Source: Zizania palustris (Eukaryota; Streptophyta; Magnoliopsida; Poales; Poaceae). Taken from it: DNA of 64,000 nucleotides. The position numbers and the translations under genes are program-made. The notes beneath the pieces are model-generated. The model had not been told where the DNA came from and made no database searches. It was given only the letters and a program-made list of their open reading frames with translations. How positions within the stretch are numbered: the first letter of the stretch is position 1; each line of letters opens with the position of its first letter. The stretch lies in assembly GCA_019279435.1 (NCBI GenBank), contig JAAALK010000080.1, positions 35,901,385-35,965,384 of the forward strand, in the 5' to 3' direction. Shown here in pieces: positions 11,593 to 22,360 of this stretch.

Positions 11593-12746
11593 TTAGCTAG
11601 AGTATGGGGAAAAGGCATCAATCTTGCCAGACAAGTTGGATATAAAACGACGCAAATAGTTCAACTTGCCTAACAACTTCTGCACATCTTTTTTGCATGC
11701 CGTTGCTGCAACGTTTCTAATCTTCTCAAGTCTCTTAGGATCAATCTCTATACCTCTCTCATGAATCATGAAACCTAAGAACTTACCTGCCGACACGCCA
11801 AAAGCACACTGAGTGGGTTCATTTTTAACCCATACTTCCGCATCCTATCGAAAGTGACCTTCAAATCGGCTAAATGGTTTCCCATAGCGTCCGATTTGAC
11901 CACGACATCATCGATGTACACTTCTAACATGACTCCTAACAAGTCGTGAAAGATCAAGTTCATAGCGCACTGATACGTGGCACCGTCATTTTTCAACCCA
12001 AAAGTCATGACGACCCATTCGAATAAACCGACAAAACCAGGGCAACGAAAGGCAATCTTATAGACATCCTCTTCGGCCATAAAGATTTGATTGTAACTGG
12101 CATTGCCATCAAGAAAACTTAGTACCTTGTGTCCTAAAGCATCGTTGATCAACATGTCGGCTATTGGCATTGGATACTCGTCTTTCGGAGTGGCTCTGTT
12201 TAGATCCCTGAAATAAATGCATACCCGTATCTTGCCACTCCCTTTCTTTTCTACAGGCACAATGTTAGCAACCCATTCTGTGTACCTGCATGGCCTAATA
12301 AACATAGCCTTAAGCAGTCGCTCTACTTCCTCTTTAACTCAGTCATAGACGACCAAATTAAAGCGATGGGGAGGCTGTTTATAAGGCCTAAATCTGGGCT
12401 TGATGGGCAGCCGATGCTCCACGAGCTCGCGGCTTAGCCCCGGCATTTCTCTATACTCCCATGCGAAACAATCGACATACGACCGAAGTAACTTTATTAC
12501 TTCAGCCTTTACATCGGGCTGTAAATGTTGATTTACAAAAGTCGGCCTTGGGATGCTACTATCGCCTATATCGACCTCCTCCAAGGGGTCGGCCGACACA
12601 AAACCTTGCCCTAACTTTTCTACCTCGCTAAAGTCCTCGATGGCCTCGGCAATACCCTCATTACTAGACCGATACCGCTCCACGCGGGACTTTAACCAAT
12701 CTAGATTATCCTTGCTAGACATGACTATTAATACAAAAATATCCAT
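11593..12746 (-). pseudogene. Tat reverse transcriptase, degenerate
   Basis: N-terminal pol segment (PRPTFVNQHL, HRLPIKPRFRPYKQ), then the RT core. Visible are KIRVCIYFRDLNRATPKDEYP, FLDGNASYNQI, GATYQCAMN, the active site YIDDVVVKSD at 11907-11918, and KFLGFMIHERGIEI. A TGA interrupts VVYD*VKEEVERLL (about 12339), a probable CGA>TGA change, and a frame change lies near 11790. Overlaps the end of the gag-protease frame by about 20 bases in another frame. Confidence 0.9.
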
Positions 12747-14557
12747 GCTACTCCAGCTGGCTTTACAGACACTGGTACAAACTGTCCTTCGGATACACTA
12801 ACAAAGTCATAATTCGAAAGATCTCTACCTAATAGACACTCTACTTTGTTATGGACAGCGTCAACCGACACATCGGCCAAAGCTACTTGGGCCGAAGTAT
12901 CCGCGGGGATGACCTCTACCTCATCGCCGTCCCACTGCACCAAGCACTGGTGTAGGGTAGAGGGGATGCAACAGTTCGCATGGATCCAGTCACGTCCGAG
13001 TAACACACTATTGTTACCTTGTACGTCGACGATGAAGAAAGCCGTTGGCAACGTCTTGTTGCCCACCGTCAACTCCATAGAGAGTACTCCCTTGGCTTCG
13101 GAGCTCTCGCCGTTGAAGCCGTTGAGCATCAAGTTGGTCTTCTTCAGGTCATCTTCGTCCCTGACAAGTTTCTTCAACAATGAATAAGGCATTAGGTTAA
13201 CCGTCGCGCCGCCGTCGATGAGCATCCGGGAAATCGGCTTCCCATCGATGTGGCCTCTGACATAGAGGGGCTTCAGATGGCGTGCCGAGTCCTCGGGCTT
13301 CTCGAAGATGGCGCTACGCGGACCGAGGTTCAACGGAGCGATCTCGGCCTCGTCCCGTGGTGGTGCAAACTCGGTGAGTAATGTGACGATGTTGATGTCC
13401 ATCGCCTGAGGTGCGGGTCCTTCAGAGATGGGCGAGTAATCATCGTCAAGCAAGTCATCCTCGTCGTCGCTTGGGCTAGGAGCCGGGTTGGTTATCTCAA
13501 CCGGCTTCTCTCTCCATACTTGCTTTGTCGCTGGCCGAGGGTGAATTTCTTCGAAGATAGCATCACGCTCGGCCTCAGCTACCTTCTCGCGCATCTCCTG
13601 TGCCCGCAGCCTTTGCAAGCGCCTTTTCTGTGATTTGGACATGCCCGGAGGAGCCCAAGACGGCTTCGGCTTGGTGCCTGGAGCTACTTTTTGACCCCTG
13701 TTATTTCTGGCCGAAGTGTGCCCTTCGGCCTCGGGCGCCCTGTGTTCGAAGGGGGCTTCGCTGCGAACCCCGTTGAACGGACCAGCCTCGTTCGGTCGAT
13801 CGTACCCAACTTCGGCGCGGAGCCCGGCCGAAGCATGCGGCTTACCTTCGTTAGCCTTCGGTGGCGAAGACTCCAGGATTGGGACTTCCTGAGACCCGAC
13901 TCTGATAGTTATGGCCTCGGACTCCCTGGCTTCGGCCTCTGCGTGCTCGCACCCTTCGGCTTCGCTCTGCAGGGCCCGATTCGGAGGTATCACAGATAGT
14001 ATGTGAACGATGCCCCCCTCCGCTGCGTTTGTTTGCCCCTGCCATCCATAGTACTCCGAAGGAAAACAAGGCATAGGGTTAGTCTGCGGAGGGTACCCCG
14101 ACCTAGACACGTGCGGAGCCCACGGGGTTCCCGCCCAGTCATATGGCGGAGGCATCAGAGGCTCTAGCGGCCTCGCCCACTTCGAGCCGAACCCGTTGCC
14201 TGGAGGGTGGTTCGGCCAAGTTGAAGTCATTTTGGACCATACTAGCGAAGGGTCCTGCCAGGCCGGAGGTATGTTCGGCCAGTACGGGCCGAAGCCTCCC
14301 ATCGGAGGAGTCCACCATGGTGTGTGGTTCGGCCATTGGGGGCCGAAGCTGTCGCATGGGGGACCCGACCACTGGGGTGCGAAGTCGTTGTGCGGAGAAC
14401 CCGACCATTGGGATTCGAAGTTGTTGCATGGGGGGTTCGGCCATTGTGGCTCAGAACCACCGTGCGAAGCACCAGGGTACCTCGGCCCGAAGCCTTCGTG
14501 CGAAGGGTTCGCAACCTTCGGTCCGAAGGTACCCTTCGAAGGTTTTGGCCCCTTCGG
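12728..14557 (-). pseudogene. Tat Gag C-terminal linker and aspartic protease
   Basis: Continues the gag frame after a TAG at 14558. The first part is a Pro/Trp/Gly-rich repetitive linker derived from CGAAG-rich DNA (peptides such as FGPQWPNH and PQWSGPP). It is followed by an acidic segment (SDDEDDLLDDDY) and a retroviral-type aspartic protease with the motif MLIDGGATVNLMPYS at about 13205 and LLGRDWIHAN at about 12990. Open for 524 codons from 14302. Confidence 0.85.
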
Positions 14558-16579
14558 CTATTTTGGCTGAGCGCGCGGGCCTGCTTCTTTGGCCCTCTTC
14601 TGATGTTTGTTCAGTAGCATGTTATATGTCACCTTCGGCCTCTTGTGAGCCTTAGCCAAAGGAGTATTGACATTTTGTTTCCACACTCCTACCTCGGGGT
14701 TCTTTGGCACGAGTGTGCGAGTACGTGGTTCTCCAACAATCACTTCTTTTCCTTTAGCGGACTCGGCCTGTTCTGGCCGAATCAACACCTTCTTCTCGCC
14801 GAGGTCGACGGCGTTGACTGGAAAAGGATCTTTATCCAGCTTCATTTTTGGATCATGGTCTATCTTCAATCGTCCTTCTTCTATGGCCGATTGTATCTGC
14901 CGTTGAAAAACATTGCAATCATTAGTATTATGAGAATGTGAATCATGCCACTTACAGTATGGATACTTCTTTAATTTGTCGGCAGGTGGGATAACTTGAC
15001 CTTTGGGTAACCTGAGAAGATGACTTTTTAAAAGGAAATCAAATATTTTATCGCATTTAGTCACATCGAACGAGTACTTGACCTCATTAAGTTTATTCTT
15101 CGTAGGGGACGGTCGTAGTTCGGAGCAAGTGACAGGTTTGTTTTTAGCGTTTGTAACCCATTCGGTCACATACATGTCGGCTGAATCCTCTTCCTCTGAC
15201 TCCTCCTCATCGGAGCGTTCCATGATATGGATCTCGGCCCTAGGCTTGCTAAATGTCTTAATAAATTTCTTATCCTTGGCTCGACCTTCTTGGACCAGAG
15301 CCTACTGTAGGACTTGGCTAACCTCTAAAAAGTTCTGGTTATCTAACCTTTCTTTAAGCTCGGAACGCAACCCGTTAAAAGCTAATTCCTCCAAGTCCCT
15401 TTCTGAAATATTGAGACTAAAGCACCAGTTTCTAGTATCTCTGAAACACTTGATATACTCAGAGGCGCTCTCACTAGACTTTTGTTTAACCGATGTCAAA
15501 TGTGAAAGCCTAAGTTCTGTTTCGCCCGTGTAGAAATAATCATGGAATTTCCGCTCCAAATCTTCCCATGTGTGGATGGAGTTCGGCGGGAGTGCCGAAA
15601 ACCAAGTGAAAGTTGTGCCGGATAGCGAGAGAGAAAATAGTCTAACCTTTAGGGCGTCTATCCCGCTAACCTCTCCACACTGCGCCAAAAACTGACTAAC
15701 ATGCTCTAGTGTGGTCCTGCTACCCTCGCCATCGAATTTAGTAAACTCGGGGATCCTATAGCCACGGGGGTAGGGCACTGTATCAAGATGATCGGGGTAT
15801 GTTTTGCGGTAAACCCTAACCCGTCCCTTGGGCACGAAGCCGGCACACTCCCTAAACAGAGCGCGGATCCACTCATCCAAATCATCTTGGTAATTTGTTT
15901 GCATGCGTCTTTCATGTGGGGGCGCGACACACAGTGGGATATCGGCGTGCCGGCCATGTGCCTCTTCCCTATGCGCTATTTGTACAACGTGCTCGTGTCC
16001 GGGCACCTATGCGTGTGGTGCAGGTAGCGCGGGCATTGGCGCAGGTGTTGTGTGAAATGCAGTGTTAGTTTGTCCATAAGCATAATGATTGGTCTCGACC
16101 ATAAGTGGTGAGGCTGGAGACATGTTCGTCGAAGGTGCACTAGCTATAGGAACCGGGGTTGCGGCCTCAGTGAAGCTGAACCTTCTAAGAGTCGCCTCTA
16201 CTTGGGAGCTGACTGCCGAATCTAAACGGTTGGCCAGCGAAGCGCTAACGGCCTGATCTACTGATGCAGCTATTTTCTGCTCAATTTCTAAAGAAGATAA
16301 ACGAGGTGATACCGGTGTTACCTGGAACTGAACGGGATCGGGGGTAACAATGTCGCTCTTGACGAAGCCTGCGCGTGTCTTGATGTAGCCTCCAAGCATG
16401 ATGTTTTGGAGCACCTTTAGCCTTTCCTCGATCTCTACTCGGTCTTCTACGGGGATATCTTCGAGAGTAGGGGACATTATGTTGTGGCTGTCGATATCTG
16501 CGCCTCCTGTTGTGTCCATCGGCGGTGTAGACATAGTAGTCGAAGTAGATGTACCGGTGGCCGATGTAGACGTACTCAT
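14558..16579 (-). pseudogene. Tat Gag, degenerate
   Basis: Gag capsid region with YRIPEFTKFDGEG, FSLSLSGTTFTWFSALP and FHDYFYTGETELRLSHL, typical of the retrotransposon gag domain. Then comes a zinc-finger-like CKWHDSHSHNTNDC (Tat Gag type, about 14930). The start is placed at the Met just after the PBS (about 16579). In-frame TAG codons at about 16007 (after PAPHA), 15302 (after QVLQ) and 14558 (after RAQPK) are all compatible with CAG>TAG changes. Confidence 0.85.
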
Positions 16580-16599
16580 CGTGTTGGCGTAGCTCTTCC

Positions 16600-16619
16600 C
16601 CAGCGGAGTCACCAAAAAG
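16600..16619 (-). other. Primer binding site of the Tat element
   Basis: - strand TTTTGGTGACTCCGCTGGGG lies just inside the 5' LTR. It resembles the TGGCGACTCCGCTGGGG-type sites of other Tat-clade elements. Confidence 0.6.
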
Positions 16620-17560
16620 TGTGTTGACACGGAAACGTGCCCCCGCACTTGGGTCAGTTCGGCGATCCAAAAGTGCACGGATACTCAGGGACATGCCTAA
16701 GCGTGACATAGCACCGACGCCGTGTTCCGACTACCCTTAATAGTGATAAGGGGGGTGGAGTCGCCAGACAACCAGATTACAAGAAATAATCCAATTAGCC
16801 GAAAGAAATAGGTTAAACAGATTAAAATCAGCAAACTAGTCGGAGTTCTCCTGGTTCAAAGTCTGTAGCGAAGGGTGCGCCGAAGGGTACCTTCGGCGTC
16901 TATTGCGAAGTGTTCCGCCGAAGGGTACTTCGACGTTCGGACTGATCCGGCCAGAGGTGAACTCCGAACGGATCTGGACATGGTGATCACCTCCGGACAG
17001 CAGGGTTCGGCGTGTGATCTCCGATGCAGTGAAGTACAGAAAAATGACGCGAAGGCTATGTGCGGGTGCAACTTCGTCTTGGTGCAGAGTGTAGTCATGC
17101 TGAAGTCTATCACGACGAAGTATGGTGCGAAGCCTGTTACGAAGCATGCGGTCCTATCGAAGGGCGTCCTAGGGACCTCCAGAACCGATCTCTCGACTCC
17201 GAATACCTCCGGCGAAGGGGCTCCGAACGTGCGAACCTGCAACAGGGATAAAGCGAAGTACCAATTCGGCCTTAGGACCGAATTTGGAGGTGTTGCACAT
17301 GTGGCGAAGGTAGCAATCTATTACGCAGATTAGCGGATACTTCACAGGCGAAGTAACAAGGCGATAGCAATATGTTACGTAGATTAACGGGGACTTCACG
17401 AGCGAAGTACCAAGGCTAACCACTGTTCCATAGTGGCGGACGGAGGGCTTCCAAGCAAACCCACGAAGAGGTACAGAAAAGTAAAGGTAAAGTAAAGGTA
17501 CGATCAAAGCATGGCTTGGTTTGTTTGTGTTGGGAGGTCCTCTACGCTGGCCAGGCCTCT

Positions 17561-17571
17561 CTATTTATAGA
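17561..17571 (-). promoter_or_regulatory. TATA box in the Tat 5' LTR
   Basis: - strand CTATAAATAGA, identical to the copy in the 3' LTR. As the 5' LTR copy, it would be the promoter used for genomic RNA. Confidence 0.6.
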
Positions 17572-17702
17572 GGGTTAACTCTAATCTAATCTGCTATTAA
17601 TCCGGCCGGATAGGGATAAAGCTTGAGCTGGCAACGTGTCAATCTCTATCTCTACCGAGGTGGGCTTCGGTCAGGCCCACCGAGGCCTGCTCCTCGGGCC
17701 GA

Positions 17703-17870
17703 AGCTTCGGTAGCGTGGGCCTCCGAAGGCTCCCGAAGCTTCAGCAGCGTGGGCCTCCAAAGGTTCCCGAAGCTTCGGCAGCATGGGCCTCCGAAGGTTC
17801 CCGAAGCTTCGACAGCGTGGGCCTCCGAAGGTACCGAAGCTTCGGCAACGTGGGCCTTCGAAGGCTTCCT
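17703..17870. repeat. 34-bp tandem repeat array in the Tat 5' LTR
   Basis: Five units, corresponding one to one with 8630-8798. Confidence 0.9.
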
Positions 17871-18039
17871 GGTCGAAGCCGATGGGCTGGCTGGAGACCT
17901 TCAGAGCCCGCAGCTCGACGGGCTTCAGCCCCGTAGGGCTTCGGTGAGACCTTGGACATGTGTATTTTCGGCCCAAATCACCAAAAATTGATATTTTGAT
18001 AATCTAGCCATTAATGCCATTTTTGCCATCAACAGGTTC

Positions 18040-20322
18040 TTGGCTTGGTGGTGTTGGGTGTGGACTCTTTGGTGTTAGAGGGTCCAGGTAGAGAGTCTAG
18101 AGAAGTGTGGAGATGTTTGGGCTTTGGGACCTAGATGGGCTTCTTGGGTGGAGCTTTAGGATGCTCTTGAAACACTCCATCCTTGGGCTGACTAGCCTGG
18201 AAGGACTCAGTGGAGTGACTCTTGAGATATCTCTATTCAGGAGTCATCTTACTCCACTCCACTGCACGGCTGATGGCGCTCTCAAAGTCAGCCTTGGTAT
18301 AGGTGTAACCTATCCCAAACCCATCCTGCCTCTTAAACTGCTGGATCATCATGCCGAGTTGTGGCTCTCTGGCACTCACCCAACTCAAGATCTGACGGAG
18401 GTAGAAGTTTTCATTCTGAACATTAGCTAGCTCCTCTCTTAAGGAAGCTAGTACCTCCACCTAAGACAAGCAGGTCTCACACTCTCTATCAACTTGGACA
18501 GACTTCTCAGCTTTTAGCTTGATCAACTCCAATCTAAGAGACAAGCAGTTCTCACAGACAGTGGGTGGAACTGACAATGTCTCGAGCTCTAGCCTAGTCT
18601 GGTCCAGTTCAGCTCTGACTCTCTCCAACTCGCCCAACTGCTCATCACCCTTGGCCTTCAGCTCAGCTAAACTAGCTAGATAGGATGGGCAGTCAACACA
18701 GGGCACGACGACAGTGGCATGAGCATCTTTCAGCTCCAGCTGAGCGCTCTCCAGCTCAGTGACCAAAGCGCCCCTCTCATCTACCCTCTCTGTGTACCTG
18801 GACTTCAGAGTCGTCAGGTCACACAGTAACACCTCACAATTTGGGTACTCACTGCTACCACCCAAGCAAGGGGAAGAAGATAGACTCTCAATCCTGCCGT
18901 TGGCCATGGCAAGCTCACTCTCAAGCTCATCTATCCTCTTCTTACCCCCTTTATGCAGTTTCTCCTGATATCTCAACTCCTGACGGTTCTCTTCAAGTAA
19001 ATCAACGATTTCGCGTTCATAAGAAGATACATTTTCATCATCATCGTCGTCGGAGTCATCGGGGGATCCCTTCTCTTCCTTATCCCCAAGAGCCATTGAG
19101 CAGAAGCTCTTGCGGGATCTTCGGCAGTGATGTGAGCGGCTCTTTGGCCTACCCCGAAGGCCATGAAGCAGAGTCCCATCGGATCGTCCTTGTCCTTCCC
19201 CTTTCTGATCACGATTTCCTCATCGCTTGAGCTCGATGAAGAGGAAGAAGACGAAGAACGCTTGGAGTAGCTTGTATCCATCTCGGCGAAGAAGGCCTTG
19301 TCTCGCTTCTTATTCTCACGCCGGTAGTCCTTCAGGGCCTTTCTGAAGAATCTTGTCTTGGGCTTGCCCTTTGTGAAGGAGGAGCTGTCGTGCTTGCCGG
19401 AGTCGTAGGAGCTACCACCGGTGCCCTTCTTGTGACCATTGCGCTTGGGGCAGTCGACAATGAAATAACCTGGTTCACCACAATCAAAGCATCTAGATTT
19501 TGTGCCCTGTCTTTTGAACATTCACTTATCATAGACACGATGCACCCGGTTGTTAAACAGACACAGATCATCATCTCCTAGCGACTCAAGCTGGTCCTCA
19601 GTGATAGACATCAAGGAGAACCCAACACAACTCACAGAAGAGGAGTCAGTAGAGGGTGTAGCAAGAGCCAGGGTTTTTGATCCAGAGCCAGTGAGATTTG
19701 ATCTCAACTGGATATCAACCTTTGTGGCCTTGAGCTTGCTGAACAACTCTGAAATTGTCAAGGTATCATACGAGGTGCTCTCAATGATAGAGGATACCTT
19801 GATCTCCCATATCTTAGGGTCCAAGGTATGGAGAACCTTGAGCGCCTGCTCATGATCTGAGACCAGCTGAACTCCCTCGGCCTTGTTGGCCCGAAGCTTG
19901 TTAATGATCGATTGAAAATGACCAAACAAGGCTTCAACAGATTCACCCGGCTTCTGTGTGAAATTTTCATATTCACACTGGTAGGTCTGATAGAGCCGAG
20001 CCTTGACCTGGGCTGTCCCCTCATGGTGTGCCTGGAGGGTAGCCTAGATCTCTCTAGCAGTGTAGAGATGGCTCACACGCTCAAATTCAGTGGGACCTAA
20101 ACCAGAAAACAAAATGTTCACCGCTTTGTTGTTGTTCTGATGTTGGGCGATAATATCAAGAGATGTACGCTCAGCAACAGGCAAAATGGTGAAAGTAGCG
20201 TGAACACAAATGTCCCAAATGTCCGCGCTCTGGCTCATGAGATAGACTCGCATGCGAGTCTTCCAATAAGTATAGCCAAAAGCTTCCAGGGACGGGACCT
20301 TTCCAGAAGAAGTCATGATCAC
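18040..20322 (-). pseudogene. Copia-1 Gag with coiled-coil extension, degenerate
   Basis: Starts at the Met at 20322 (MIMTSSGKVPSLEAFGYTYW), 38 bases after the PBS. A UBN2/Retrotran_gag_2-type capsid (WKTRMRVYL, AREI*ATL) is interrupted by a TAG at 20044, probably TGG>TAG. The capsid continues (FGHFQSIINKL, LDPKIWEIKVSSI, ELFSKLKATKV) to a second break at 19522. Then come the zinc knuckle CFDCGEPGYFIVDC (usual His replaced by Tyr), a Ser-rich and acidic stretch, and a frame change at about 19140. A long coiled coil follows (LLEENRQELRYQEKLHKGGK, ELESELAMA), then FGIGYTYTKADFESAISRAV. The Tat insertion at 18035 separates it from the second knuckle. Confidence 0.87.
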
Positions 20323-20357
20323 TACCTAGGTTTAGAACCGGTTAAGGTATGGAAAAA

Positions 20358-20379
20358 CCCTAACCAGGCTCTGATACCA
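20358..20379 (-). other. Primer binding site of Copia-1 (tRNA-Met type)
   Basis: - strand TGGTATCAGAGCCTGGTTAG, two bases inside the 5' LTR. TGGTATCAGAGC is the usual initiator tRNA-Met site of plant Copia elements. Confidence 0.9.
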
Positions 20380-20381
20380 CT

Positions 20382-22355
20382 TGTAGGGCCGAAAGTAGCG
20401 ACCAGAGGCGGGGTGAATGGGTGCTTTAAAAATTCTTGTCAATCAATGGCCTTTTCCCAACACCCAACGCACCTCGAGTAACAATCAGTTGAAGCTAATA
20501 GATCTAAATCAAGAAACTAATCTAGCCTAAAAAACAACTGGTGTCCTAAGAGAGAAGACACCAACACAGTGTTTGATGGCAGAAAAGAATCATTCAAGAC
20601 ATGAGAAGTTTAGCCACCATCAAAATAAACATCATAATCAGTATGCTCGAATGCACGTAAAATGAGAAAAGATTTTTACTGTTCAAAATTTTCAGGTTTG
20701 AAGTTTGTAAAACACAGTTCGAAGTGTATGAGCGAAGCCTGCACCTAGACTTCAAACCGTGTACTCCGGAAGGGAAGAGTACAGAGCCGGCTGTCGAAGT
20801 CCGTGATGTACTATGCCGGAGTCTGCGAGAAACCTTCGAAACAAGCCAACACCGAACCAGTCCACAGAAGTCGAAGGTACTAAAAACCGAAGCCAGCACG
20901 TGCTAGGACCTTCTCTCAGCCAAAACAGACATGCACGGAACTTCGAAGGACTTCGTACACAGCGAAGCTTCAGCGAAAAACTCCGAAGTAAACCTCGCAC
21001 ACACTCCGGATTGACACCTTCGCAACGATGCTCGAATAGAAAAACTCAGCACGATTCAATGGAGCTTCGAAGTACGTCTTGCGGACTTCGCTGAGTTCAC
21101 AAAAACACAAAACATCTCTAGACACGCTTACCCATGCGAAGTGCTGTGGTCGCTGCAAAATACAAAAGCAAGAGCTAGCCGCAGGCTAGTTTCACTAGCC
21201 ATGCCATGTGCATGCCAGCAGCAACTGCAGACTAAAACTTAGGTTAGGACAGCCTATGAATTACGATGTGAGATGACCAGTCAGCAAGCTACAATGAGAA
21301 AAACCTTAGAAAAAATCTCACCTGCAGCACGTTACACAGAAAGCTGCTGCTATGCATGGGAAACAGGAGAAATACTAGCACAAGTCAGTAGGTGCTAGAA
21401 AAATCAAGGCGGTAGCAAACACGCTGTGGCAACACGATGGCTAAAACTGACACAAGCAATAGCACACAGCAGACAAACCATGCTGACGAAGAACTGTGTA
21501 GAAAACAAACTATCCTTCAGCACATAAAAACGAAATAGCAGAACTCACTCACAGATGATTGAAACATGCACGCATAACAAGGCATCAGATAAACTAATTC
21601 ATAGCAACGCACGATAGGTGAGACAGGAAGAATAAAAGCTGAATAAATGGTTTCACGAAGTGCCTGAGTTGCAGATCCTGATGCGAGCGCAATGAATAGA
21701 GGCGGCGGAGAAGAACAGACACCAGGAGGATGAACGCCAAAAAGTGACCCAATCCTTTGATTAGTAAAGTAATTTCAGAAAAGGGTAACCCTAACCCTAG
21801 GGATTGAGACCCTATTTATAGGCAGCCCAATAGCCTAGGAAAATACCAAAAGACCCTTAGGGTTTTTTACATACGCTGAAATAAAATGGAAAAAACCAAA
21901 ATGCCCTTAGGATATTTTTACAGACTCGAATGACAGACTGTGGGCCTAAAGGCAAAAATAGTAAACTCCTAAATACAGATGACTTATCCTGAAGCTGAGC
22001 TTTCGTAGCGACTATGGCTTCGCCTCAGAATGGTCAGATCCGAGATCAACGGTTGTCAGTTTTGCGCCAAAACTTACAAAGCGTCCACCGTCTTTGCACC
22101 GGGTAACTGGATTAGGATGGCCCGATTCCGCAGCTCCCTGAGCCCAACAATCGCTAGCCGCCTATGTACCCAGATTGGGCCAGCCCGACTTCGCGGCCCC
22201 TCTGCCCCACAGTCGCTCGCTACCCGTGTACCTGAGTCACATGCGGCCCAGACACAGCAGGTCTTCTCTTCTCTTCGTGTTCTCTTTGACTTCCGTTGAT
22301 AATCACTCATCACATCTGGAGCCATGAGGCTCATACTCTTCAGCATGGCTCCTCA
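20382..22355 (-). repeat. Copia-1 5' LTR
   Basis: 1974 bp; pairs with 581-2601. Compared with the 3' LTR it has lost part of the segment after the sequence GGTACCCGGATTGGGCTAGC (2290-2309). Confidence 0.93.
21813..21865 (-). promoter_or_regulatory. Core promoter of Copia-1 5' LTR: telo-box, site II element, TATA box
   Basis: On the - strand the order is telo-box AAACCCTAA (21857-21865), site II-type TGGGCT (21824-21829) and TATAAATA (21813-21820). A telomere-like CCCTAGGGTTAGGGTTAC tract follows between TATA and the expected start site (about 21783-21802). The same three elements with similar spacing occur in Copia-2 LTRs. Confidence 0.65.
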
Positions 22356-22360
22356 CCTTT

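Larger units (their letters stand above)
7550..18034 (-). mobile_element. Tat-type Gypsy retrotransposon nested in Copia-1
   Basis: Complete 10,485-bp element. Both LTRs are 1413 bp (7550-8962 and 16622-18034) and the 5-bp target duplication GGTTC is perfect (7545-7549 and 18035-18039). The internal region reads on the - strand: gag, protease, RT, RNase H, a second archaeal-type RNase H, integrase. The second RNase H between pol RNase H and integrase is the hallmark of the Tat lineage (RIRE2, Cinful, Grande and relatives). LTRs look about 2-3% different by eye, so it is a fairly recent insertion, yet every ORF is broken. Confidence 0.94.
16622..18034 (-). repeat. Tat element 5' LTR
   Basis: 1413 bp, same length as 7550-8962. 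A few dozen substitutions are visible between the two LTRs. Confidence 0.94.
581..22355 (-). mobile_element. Copia-1: SIRE/Maximus-type Ty1/Copia retrotransposon
   Basis: Complete LTR element inserted in the Tekay 5' LTR. Both flanks carry the 5-bp target duplication CCTTT (576-580 and 22356-22360). LTRs are 581-2601 (3' LTR) and 20382-22355 (5' LTR). A tRNA-Met type primer binding site and a purine tract AAGGGGGAGA border them inside. Gag (about 18.0-20.3 kb) and Pol (4.0-7.5 kb) read on the - strand in the Copia order (protease, integrase, RT, RNase H). Lineage is assigned from the long LTRs, a Gag with coiled coil and second zinc knuckle, the iMet PBS and the long 3' spacer. A Tat element at 7550-18034 splits the gag/pol junction. 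Confidence 0.93.

Noticed and set aside
13691..14655. Several + strand ORFs over the Tat gag-protease linker
   Set aside because: They lie opposite the real - strand Gag frame and reflect its repetitive codons.
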